A stretch of DNA of 6,301 bases from an uncultured Flavobacteriales bacterium (lineage in GTDB: Bacteria; Bacteroidota; Bacteroidia; Flavobacteriales_D; Sanyastnellaceae). The stretch lies in NCBI GenBank assembly GCA_913057815.1, contig CAJXOV010000141.1:1-6301 (forward strand), read 5' to 3'. Positions 1 to 6,275 of the stretch are shown piece by piece. A program made the translations under genes and the position numbers. Every line of letters starts with the position of its first letter. The first letter of the stretch is position 1. The notes beneath the pieces are model-generated. The model searched no databases. It saw only the letters and a program-made list of their open reading frames with translations, and was not told where the DNA came from.

Positions 1-47
1 GAGATGTAGAGAGGTCTCGTGGGCTCGGAGATGTGTATAAGAGACAG
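1..47 (+). other. Illumina Nextera adapter/index sequence (synthetic contamination at contig end)
   Basis: Positions 14-47 match the Nextera read-2 transposase adapter, beginning GTCTCGTGGGCTCGG and ending in the 19-base Tn5 mosaic end AGATGTGTATAAGAGACAG at 29-47. Positions 1-5 (GAGAT) match the last bases of the P7 oligonucleotide, and positions 6-13 (GTAGAGAG) fill the 8-base i7 index slot; from memory this is the adapter-strand form of index N707. The order P7 tail, index, adapter is exactly that of a library molecule, so these bases are not part of the organism. A GTG at 19 lets gene callers translate the adapter in frame as MGSEMCIRDS and attach it to the following gene. The region should be trimmed before any use of the contig. 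Confidence 0.98.
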
Positions 48-876
48 TAATTCTTATCAAGATCATTTCATTCCTTCTTTTCTAGAGGCAAGTTGGGAAT
101 ATAGTACTCAGAAAAAAGGGTATCAGAAAAGGTATCTTTATAACAGGCTAGGCGCGGAATCCGTAGGGTTGAATCTTAGATTAGGATATGAATTATTCTC
201 GAATCAGGAAACTGATGAAAACGATAGCTATACCATCGAGGGAATTAGATTCGCTCAATATTTAAAATTCGACAATGATTTTAGATTTTATAATAATCTT
301 TCTCGACATCACAGTGTGGTCAATAGGGTAGATTTTGGATATGCATTACCATATTCCAACAGTAAAGTACTTCCATTCGAAAAGAACTTTTTTGCCGGAG
401 GTGCTAATGGAATTAGGGCATGGCAGGCTAGATCACTTGGCCCTGGTTCTTATCAGGATACTACGGCATTGGTGACATATAATAATTTAGGAGAGGTAAG
501 ATTGACCATCAGCTCTGAATACAGATTTGATTTGACAAATATCTTAGAAGGAGCATTTTTTATGGATGCAGGAAACGTTTGGATCGTAGATGATGAGGAT
601 GAAAAAACAGGATCTGAATTTGGGCCTAAGTTTATTTCACAAATAGCAGTAGGAGGTGGAGTAGGATTTCGGTTCGATTTTGACTTTTTTCTAATTCGTT
701 TGGATTTAGGGTTTAAGTTAAAAGATCCTTCATTAGAAAGTGGTGAAAGATGGTTCTGGGAATCCAAAGAGAATTACGAATTATATCTAGATGACCTGCG
801 TAGCAAAGGTCTTACAGAACAAAAAACGTATCAGTTCTTTCCTAATGTTAATCTAGGAATCGGTTATCCTTTCTGA
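48..876 (+). CDS. BamA/TamA-family (TamL-like) outer membrane beta-barrel protein, 3' part only
   Basis: This is the C-terminal 275 residues of an Omp85-superfamily barrel protein; the first complete genomic codon is at 49 and the stop is TGA at 874-876. Omp85 proteins insert or translocate proteins at the outer membrane. The key evidence is FFAGGANGIRAW (fragment residues 114-125, bases 388-423) followed by QARSLGPGSY, which matches the conserved loop-6 region as seen in Bacteroidota TamL/TamA-like proteins. A second motif, FMDAGNVW (residues 171-178), follows a GEVRLTISSEYRFDL barrel strand and is also typical. Alternating hydrophobic strands run to the end, and the protein finishes in GIGYPF with a terminal Phe, the usual outer-membrane barrel signal. 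Full-length relatives are roughly 700-850 residues, so the N-terminal signal/lipobox, POTRA domains and first barrel strands are missing because the contig ends here, not because the gene is broken. The loop motif favours TamL over Bacteroidota BamA, but that choice is from memory. The partner gene tamB is not visible and could lie beyond the break. Confidence 0.88.
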
Positions 877-914
877 AAATCCATTCGTTCTAGATACTTC
901 AATACTTTAGCACT

Positions 915-1760
915 ATGAATTTATATGCGATTAACAATGGTAATTTCATGTTAGATGGAGGAGCTATGTTCGGAGTGGTTCCTAAATCAATATGGAGTAG
1001 AACCAACCCTGCCGATTCTAATAATATGTGTCCATGGTCTATGAGGTCTCTTTTAATAGAAGATGGAGATAGATTGATTCTAATAGATTGTGGGATGGGG
1101 AATAAACAATCGGAAAAATTCTACGGTTACTATTACCTTCATGGAGATGATTCTTTAGATAAGGGATTGGCAGAACATGGTTTTAATAGAGATGATATCA
1201 CAGATGTGTTTCTTACACATCTTCATTTCGATCACTGCGGAGGAGCTATAATTTATGATGGTGAAAAATTCGTGCCTGCTTTTAAGAACGCAAAATTCTG
1301 GAGTAATGACCTGCATTGGAAATGGGCTACGGAACCAAATCAAAGGGAAAAAGCTTCTTTTTTATCAGAGAATATTCTACCAATAAAAGAAAGTGGACAA
1401 TTAGAAATGATCACCAAAGAGGGAAGGTTTTCTAAATCACCATTTGGTGATATAGAAATATTCTTTGCAGATGGCCATACAGAGGCACAGATGATTCCTA
1501 TCATTACTTATAAAGGAAAGAGAATCGCATTCATGGCTGATTTATTGCCGAGTACTGGTCATATTCCATTGGCTTATGTTATGGGTTATGATACTCGCCC
1601 ACTTCTTACTTTAGATGAGAAAGCATTATTTTTAAGTAAGGCAGCTGATGAAGAAATGATCCTATTTCTAGAACATGACAGTGTCAATGAATGCTGTACC
1701 GTGAAGCACACCGAAAAAGGAGTGAGACTGAACGAAACATTTCAGCTTTCCGAATTATAG
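915..1760 (+). CDS. MBL-fold metallo-hydrolase, lactonase-like dinuclear zinc enzyme
   Basis: A 281-residue metallo-beta-lactamase-superfamily hydrolase without signal peptide or membrane segment, so probably cytoplasmic. The zinc motif is THLHFDHCGG, giving H102, H104, D106 and H107. Further ligands are predicted at H188 (DGHTEAQ), D209 (FMADLLPSTGHIP) and H254 (FLEHDS), so the full seven-ligand dinuclear site is present and the enzyme should be active. An IDCGMG strand-turn (57-62) precedes the motif, as in the fold. The order HxHxDH...H...D...H and the DLLPSTGHIPLAYVMGYD stretch resemble the branch of COG0491-type proteins that includes N-acyl-homoserine lactonases, but substrate cannot be assigned from sequence; glyoxalase-II-like or other ester/lactone hydrolysis is equally possible. 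The ATG at 915 is preferred over Met12 or Met18 because LDGGAMFGVVPKSIW (13-27) is a conserved N-terminal block of the family and needs the preceding strand. No good Shine-Dalgarno precedes it, which is usual in Bacteroidota. It lies 38 bases after the barrel gene on the same strand, so co-transcription is plausible. Confidence 0.92.
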   Translation: MNLYAINNGNFMLDGGAMFGVVPKSIWSRTNPADSNNMCPWSMRSLLIEDGDRLILIDCGMGNKQSEKFYGYYYLHGDDSLDKGLAEHGFNRDDITDVFLTHLHFDHCGGAIIYDGEKFVPAFKNAKFWSNDLHWKWATEPNQREKASFLSENILPIKESGQLEMITKEGRFSKSPFGDIEIFFADGHTEAQMIPIITYKGKRIAFMADLLPSTGHIPLAYVMGYDTRPLLTLDEKALFLSKAADEEMILFLEHDSVNECCTVKHTEKGVRLNETFQLSEL

Positions 1761-1774
1761 GTGAGTTAACTGTT

Positions 1775-2065
1775 TTATCGTACAACCGTTATTTGACCTA
1801 CAAATTCTTTAGATTCCGTATTGCAGTTACTGCTATATCTGATTTCATAGGAGTATACATTTAAAGGATTGTAATATCTTTCACTTCCAGAACCTTCTTG
1901 GTACTCTCCTTGCCAGTAATCTTCTGGATCTTCCGTATAGAAAACTACTTCTCCCCATCTATTAAATACTCTAAATGAATATTCATCTAAATTTCCATTT
2001 ACTGGTTTGAATACATCATTTAAGCCATCAGCATTTGGTGTAAATGCATTTGGAATAAAAACAGT
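1775..2065 (-). other. Type B T9SS C-terminal sorting domain (gliding-motility-associated, CHU_C class; residues about 1358-1453)
   Basis: The segment has the hallmark order of the class: FIPNAFTPNADGLNDVF (1360-1376), FRVFNRWGEVVFYT (1388-1401), WQGEY (1408-1412), YSYEIRY (1428-1434) and FVGQITVVR (1445-1453). The known role of this domain is to direct cargo through the type IX secretion system; type B domains generally depend on a PorP/SprF-family partner for export. It contains one unpaired cysteine (C1438). Confidence 0.95.
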
Positions 2066-5000
2066 TGGTTCATTGTCCTGAAGAATAACATCTATACTTC
2101 CAGCTTGTTCACAACCGTATGCATCAGTAAAGGTGAATTCATACAATCCATCACCTACTACATCTGAATAAATGTCATTAGTTTCTGTTGTGGTCCAATA
2201 ATGATTAGAACCTCCTAAGTATGGAATTTCTATGCTGTGGGCTACATCTTTACATAAGACTTCAGTTTTTTCAATAGTCAGTTCTGGAGCAATCGAAACC
2301 CTAACTGCATCTTCAAATGTACATCCATCTAACAATACTTGAACACTGTAAATTCCGGCTTCAGAAACAGCTATGGATTGAGTTTCCTCATTTGTCGACC
2401 AAAAATAAGTAGCGTTATGTCCTTCTAATCCTGCATCGATAGCTACTGCAGGAGAATAATAACAAAGTGGAATGTTCTCACCTAGTTCATACTCCTCATG
2501 ATCTTCAATAGCCACAATTTGAGAAGTGGATTCTTCTACTCCACATATTTCTTCGCTTACTGTTAAAGTGATAGTATAAGTTCCTTCAGAATTGTAAACA
2601 TGAATCAAGTTTTCAGCTACACTGAAGTTTCCGTCTCCTAAATCCCAAGAGTGATTATCTATATCACCAATACTAGTGTTTGTTAGATCTACAGTTAGTT
2701 CATTACAAGCTCCGACTTGAATATTATCAAAACTAGGTTCTAATACAGGCGGTGCTATTACTTCAACTTCGCTAGTAGTATCATCTATTCCAGTACATCC
2801 TCCATCTCCTTCAACTGATAAAGTAACGGTGTATATTCCAGGTGTGTCATATACATGAGAGATATTCTCTCCATCCTCGCTTGCTGTTCCATCTCCAAAA
2901 TCCCATGAAGATGAGGCGGCTCCTACGCTATTGTTAGTGAAATCGATGGAAAAAGGAGCACAGCCAAATAAATCACCATTTTCTATAGCTGCCACCACTT
3001 CATCTGTAATGGTAATAGGGGTGGTAGATTGATCGGTAATATTGCAAATTAAATCTTCGACAGATAAGGAGACCACATACGTTCCTATACCAGCGTAATC
3101 GTGGGTAATGCTTTCTTCTTCGATAATAGTTCCGTCACCCATATCCCATTCATATACAAGGAAATTTCCTAGGCTATTATTGATGCCTTCTACTGTGTAA
3201 TTTTCACAATCCGTTTGTTGAAGCTCGAATATAGATTCTACAACATCATTAGCGCTAATGGTAACTAGAACTGTGTCAGCATCTGATCCATTACATGTAT
3301 TAGGGTTTAGAGCCGTCAAAATCACCTCAAATTCTTCAGGTCCATTGAAAGTATGAGAGGGAGTATCTTCAGTAGATATGGCCCCATCTCCAAAGTTCCA
3401 GGATATACTTTCTGAATTTTCACTTTGATTCTCAAAAGCTATTTCGAGAGTTTCACAACCTTCTAAACCGTCACTAGCTATGTTAGCCTCTACAAAAGGA
3501 AGTAGAGTAATGTCCACTAAAATTTCTTCATCATCTTCACATCCATTATCAATAGCTTGTAGACTAATTGTATAATCTCCTGGAGCATCATATTGATGAA
3601 CGGCATTTTCAGATTCCAGAATAGTACCATCCCCCATGTTCCATATATAATCTAGAAAGTCTAGCCCTGTTGTATTAGTAGTTTCTACAATTTGATCAAT
3701 ACAGTTAAAGTCATAATTGAATGTAGGGTTAAAATCTTGTGGAGTACTTATTGTTATTTGGAAGGCCACTGTGTCAGCTAGATTACAGCTAAGAGAATCA
3801 GAAGCTATCATAGTTAAGTTGTAAACCCCAGGATCGTCATATGTGACAGAAGGTTCATATTCTTCAGAAAAAGTATCGTTACCAAAATCCCAATCAAATT
3901 GATCACCAATTGAGAAGTTTTCAAATGTAATTTCGAATGGCGCACATCCTGAAATATCATTATTAGCTACTGCTGCATTTACACCAGAAGCATCAAAATT
4001 AATCTTGAATACACCTATATCCCAGCCAGGTTCTTGAGTTGTGGCCCAAGCATCAGTAGTGGTGCTAAATCCACCTCCAGAGCAAACTCCTTGATATACT
4101 ATTCCATTTTTATCAAACCTACTCGTTCCTCCATCTACATGGCTTTCAGTATAAAATGTTCCGAAAATTATATCAGTAAGGTCTTCCTCATATACAGCTA
4201 GATAAAAGCCTCCGGTTGTAAATAAGGCGTCATCTGTAGTTTCTAAATCACCAAAAGCATTGTAAGCTGATATGTATATGTTGTCACAGTTATCAACTAA
4301 AAACGCATCTGGGACAAAATCAGTATTCCCACTACCAGATCCAACTACGGTTCCAACTAAAACCTCACTTAAGTCATTAGAAAATTTGGTTATAAATTGA
4401 CCTGAATTTGCGTTTTCATATACATCATCAGTTACTGGCATGTCACCACCTCCTTGACCGTAAACGAAAACGTTTTCATCGAAGTCTAAGTCCATAAAGA
4501 ATACTTGGTCTTTACTTTCCGTCCCATGGTACGTACTGCTAATCAATGAAGTTCCAGAAGGGTTAAACTTGGCTATAAATCCATCCAGTTCAGTTCCAAA
4601 TCCTCCTGTTTCTCCAATAAAATCTGTTTGGTAAGCACCTGCCGTAGTTGGCATATTATCACTGGCACTACCACCTATGAAAATAGAACCATCTATAGAA
4701 GTTCGGATTCCGTATCCCATGTCATTATCACTTCCACCAAAGTATGTACTTACTAATAATGTACTTAAGTTAGGAGTGAGCTTTACTATTACAGCGTCTT
4801 GTCCACCGGCATTTGCAGTTTGATATGCTATTGCATTCACGGGAAAATCAGTTGCTTGACTTCCCGAAACAATGATTGGATTATTGTCATAATCTATTAT
4901 TATTTCTCCTCTATAGTTGTCTCCATAATTGGCCGCATTGGCATTCTGCCCGTCAGTACCTGTTCCACCCAAATATGTGGAACCTACCAGACCGCTTCCA

Positions 5001-6136
5001 TCTATTTCTAAATGAGAAATAACAATATCATATGCGAATCCATCACCGGCATCAGCATGAACCGTTTGTGCAGCATTAGCAGTTACAGGATAATCTGAGC
5101 TGGCAGAACTCCCGTATACATATAGTTCACCTGCATTATTGGTTACTAAGGAATGAGGATAGTCAGAAGAAGCACCACCTAAGAAAGTAGCCCAAAACAA
5201 ATCCGTACCTCCTGGGTTTAGTTTGCTAATTCCAATATCCCATGTTCCTCCACCATATGTTTGTTCAAACGCACCTGTAGTAACAGGGTATTCTGACCCT
5301 GATGCCACACATCCAGTAAAGATATTTCCTTCCAAATCGAATGCTGCTGAGTGTCCGTAATTACTAGCAAATCCAGTGGTTCCGGAGAGTGTCGCAGCTA
5401 TCAATTCAGGGTCTATAATAAGTTTTATACTTTCATCGTATCCTTCAGGAAACGAGTAGCTAACTTCATTATTAGATATTCTGTATATGCATTCAACCTT
5501 GGTAAGCTGACCATTGATAATTTGATAGGCAAACGGTTTGCTTTCTATAAAGTCACCTATTGAAGTTTCTAGTACTAAGTTTCCATCTTTTATGAAAAAG
5601 GAATTCAGACCTTCATAATCGAATTTAATCTGACTAGGATCTGCGCCTGGAGAGACAAGAAAATCATATTTAAAATTGTTACTCTTGCTATAAACTTTTA
5701 GGTCAATTCCATTATAAATCTCGTTATAATCTACCATTTCAAACACCCCAACACGAGAAGCCCAATTATCTTCATTTTGACCAAGGAAATAATTGTGATA
5801 GTATGATTTCTTTTTATCTCCATCCGCCATGGTCGGTTGAGAGTTAATCAAGTTTAATTTCCAAGCATGACCAGGAACAGAAAAAGCCATTTGTTCTTCA
5901 ACAGTGGCAAATTGCAAATCGTGAAGCTTAGAGAATTCATTAGCATCTAGGAAAGCGAAAGTAAATCCATCATTCTCTAAATAAACTGATCCACCATTAG
6001 GTAATCCTGCTCTGAAGAGAACATTCTCGTTCCATTGGTTTTGGTTTTCTACGAATTCTAAAGTGGCCCTTTTGTCATGAGTCCATGCTACTGTGCTCAG
6101 GAGAATCCCAAGAACTAGAAAATAGAGTTGTTTCAT
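1775..6136 (-). CDS. Giant secreted multidomain protein: DUF7948-like domain, SBBP propeller, six PKD domains, type B T9SS sorting domain
   Basis: A complete 1453-residue exported protein, ATG at 6134-6136 and TAA at 1775-1777. Domains in order: Sec signal peptide (about 1-19, MKQLYFLVLGILLSTVAWT); DUF7948-like N-terminal domain (about 25-245, opening with FVENQNQW and closing with IIDPEL); seven SBBP-type repeats (about 250-720) with recurrent TYLGG/TYFGG, YPVT and AYQT-like motifs; six PKD domains (about 721-1211) each with a W[DN]xG[DN] core; two Ig-like modules (about 1215-1352); and a gliding-motility-associated type B sorting domain (about 1358-1453) with FIPNAFTPNADGLNDVF, FNRWGEVVF and the terminal FVGQITVVR. 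Known family biology: such proteins pass the inner membrane by Sec and the outer membrane by T9SS, and type B domains are used by SprB-like surface adhesins. Adhesin, scaffold or polymer-binding roles are inference; no catalytic domain is recognised. The ATG is supported by the signal peptide. The DNA just upstream (CTACTAAA) has no Shine-Dalgarno. Odd points are a 567-residue Lys/Arg-free stretch and regularly paired cysteines. No PorP/SprF-like partner gene is visible in the window. Confidence 0.95.
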   Translation of the reverse strand: MKQLYFLVLGILLSTVAWTHDKRATLEFVENQNQWNENVLFRAGLPNGGSVYLENDGFTFAFLDANEFSKLHDLQFATVEEQMAFSVPGHAWKLNLINSQPTMADGDKKKSYYHNYFLGQNEDNWASRVGVFEMVDYNEIYNGIDLKVYSKSNNFKYDFLVSPGADPSQIKFDYEGLNSFFIKDGNLVLETSIGDFIESKPFAYQIINGQLTKVECIYRISNNEVSYSFPEGYDESIKLIIDPELIAATLSGTTGFASNYGHSAAFDLEGNIFTGCVASGSEYPVTTGAFEQTYGGGTWDIGISKLNPGGTDLFWATFLGGASSDYPHSLVTNNAGELYVYGSSASSDYPVTANAAQTVHADAGDGFAYDIVISHLEIDGSGLVGSTYLGGTGTDGQNANAANYGDNYRGEIIIDYDNNPIIVSGSQATDFPVNAIAYQTANAGGQDAVIVKLTPNLSTLLVSTYFGGSDNDMGYGIRTSIDGSIFIGGSASDNMPTTAGAYQTDFIGETGGFGTELDGFIAKFNPSGTSLISSTYHGTESKDQVFFMDLDFDENVFVYGQGGGDMPVTDDVYENANSGQFITKFSNDLSEVLVGTVVGSGSGNTDFVPDAFLVDNCDNIYISAYNAFGDLETTDDALFTTGGFYLAVYEEDLTDIIFGTFYTESHVDGGTSRFDKNGIVYQGVCSGGGFSTTTDAWATTQEPGWDIGVFKINFDASGVNAAVANNDISGCAPFEITFENFSIGDQFDWDFGNDTFSEEYEPSVTYDDPGVYNLTMIASDSLSCNLADTVAFQITISTPQDFNPTFNYDFNCIDQIVETTNTTGLDFLDYIWNMGDGTILESENAVHQYDAPGDYTISLQAIDNGCEDDEEILVDITLLPFVEANIASDGLEGCETLEIAFENQSENSESISWNFGDGAISTEDTPSHTFNGPEEFEVILTALNPNTCNGSDADTVLVTISANDVVESIFELQQTDCENYTVEGINNSLGNFLVYEWDMGDGTIIEEESITHDYAGIGTYVVSLSVEDLICNITDQSTTPITITDEVVAAIENGDLFGCAPFSIDFTNNSVGAASSSWDFGDGTASEDGENISHVYDTPGIYTVTLSVEGDGGCTGIDDTTSEVEVIAPPVLEPSFDNIQVGACNELTVDLTNTSIGDIDNHSWDLGDGNFSVAENLIHVYNSEGTYTITLTVSEEICGVEESTSQIVAIEDHEEYELGENIPLCYYSPAVAIDAGLEGHNATYFWSTNEETQSIAVSEAGIYSVQVLLDGCTFEDAVRVSIAPELTIEKTEVLCKDVAHSIEIPYLGGSNHYWTTTETNDIYSDVVGDGLYEFTFTDAYGCEQAGSIDVILQDNEPTVFIPNAFTPNADGLNDVFKPVNGNLDEYSFRVFNRWGEVVFYTEDPEDYWQGEYQEGSGSERYYNPLNVYSYEIRYSSNCNTESKEFVGQITVVR
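2081..2494 (-). other. Two Ig-like modules between PKD array and sorting domain (residues about 1215-1352)
   Basis: Two related segments of about 68 residues each start near an L-C strand (IPLCYY with C1225; EVLCKD with C1295). Each has a central aromatic-W strand (ATYFWST; NHYWTT), a GIYSV or GLYEF strand, and a closing D/Y-GC motif (C1272, C1342). The cysteine spacing is 47 in both. Such modules commonly precede gliding-motility-type C-terminal domains in Bacteroidota surface proteins. They are not recognised as a named Pfam family here. Confidence 0.6.
2504..3976 (-). repeat. Array of six PKD domains (residues about 721-1211)
   Basis: Six Ig-fold PKD units are aligned by their core tryptophan at residues 749, 832, 913, 997, 1078 and 1164, a spacing of 81-86. 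The cores read WDFGND, WNMGDG, WNFGDG, WDMGDG, WDFGDG and WDLGDG; only the first departs from the GDG ending. Each unit also has a closing H/T-x-Y/F ... G-x-Y/F strand such as HVYDTPGIYTVTL. Each unit has exactly two cysteines, 53-55 residues apart. PKD arrays are common as spacers or polymer/cell-binding stalks in surface proteins. No Lys or Arg occurs anywhere in the array. Confidence 0.93.
3974..5389 (-). repeat. Seven tandem SBBP-type protein repeats (residues about 250-721), likely one seven-bladed beta-propeller
   Basis: Seven units of about 57-77 residues can be laid out: 250-321, 322-391, 392-468, 469-539, 540-600, 601-664 and 665-721. The best-conserved features are an end strand (ATFLGG, STYLGG, STYFGG, STYHGT), a GN/GE/GS-hydrophobic strand (GNIFTG, GELYVYG, GSIFIGG, ENVFVYG, DNIYIS, GIVYQG), a P-x-T block (YPVT, FPVN, MPTT, MPVT) and an aromatic strand before the end (DIGISKLNP, DIVISHLE, DAVIVKLTP, DGFIAKFNP, QFITKFS). 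The last three units are more diverged and partly lose the GG ending. The repeats are recognisable only at protein level; DNA identity between units is low, so this is old duplication, not an unstable DNA repeat. Confidence 0.8.
5402..6064 (-). other. DUF7948-like N-terminal domain (residues about 25-245)
   Basis: The domain begins with FVENQNQW (residues 28-35), a variant of the usual F-x-x-N-x-x-Q-W opening. It continues with YNEIYNGIDLKVY, YDFLVSPGADPSQIKFDYEG, DGNLVLET, KPFAYQ and a closing LIIDPEL just before the propeller. This block order is typical of Bacteroidota proteins that carry SBBP repeats. Its function is unknown. Unlike the later PKD region it has a normal content of Lys and Arg. 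Domain name assigned from memory of the family pattern. Confidence 0.7.
6080..6136 (-). other. Signal peptide of the giant secreted protein
   Basis: Residues 1-19 have a short N-region with Lys2, a hydrophobic core LYFLVLGILLSTVAW, and a switch to a charged mature sequence (HDKR). Cleavage is likely near residues 17-19. There is no lipobox cysteine, so this is a Sec/SPase I signal, which fits T9SS cargo. It also fixes the start codon. Confidence 0.85.
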
Positions 6137-6275
6137 TTTAGTAGGTGTTGAATAGTTGTTCTAAATTAAAGACGAAAAAAGTGTCGTTTTGGTTGTCTAA
6201 GAAAAATCAATTCTTTTGAAATAGGTAACCTTCTCGTCCTTAGTACGTTGTTTTGTGATTGAGGCTTAAGAAATA
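6137..6275. promoter_or_regulatory. AT-rich upstream region of the giant gene; promoter expected but not resolved
   Basis: These 139 bases lie between the start of the giant gene and a possible divergent start at 6276, so they should hold at least one promoter. On the minus strand TAATTTAG (6168 down to 6161) is one base away from the Bacteroidota -7 consensus TAnnTTTG, but no TTTG is found at the expected distance upstream, so the call is weak. An imperfect inverted repeat, AAGACGA at 6169-6175 and TCGTTTT at 6184-6190 (one G-T pair, 8-base loop), sits about 33 bases before the ATG. No tRNA, riboswitch or strong terminator was seen. Confidence 0.35.

Noticed and set aside
19..48. GTG at 19 as the true start of the first gene
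   Set aside because: The GTG lies inside the Nextera adapter, so the start is synthetic and the gene is 5'-truncated.
453..767. 104-codon open frame on the minus strand inside the barrel gene
   Set aside because: It lies wholly antisense to the barrel gene, is rich in Ser/Pro/Asn/Lys of low-complexity type, shows no family motif, and is explained by the codon pattern of the real gene.
1155..1343. 62-codon open frame on the minus strand inside the hydrolase gene
   Set aside because: It is antisense to the conserved zinc-motif region, whose protein signal is unmistakable; no recognisable product or start context.
2504..3976. PKD region considered as a DNA tandem repeat or assembly duplication
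   Set aside because: The units share only short protein motifs; their DNA differs throughout, so there is no recent duplication or collapse.
4799..5563. Two 70-codon plus-strand open frames (4799-5011 and 5351-5563) opposite the propeller region
   Set aside because: Both are antisense shadows of a well-supported coding region, with no domain features or initiation signals.
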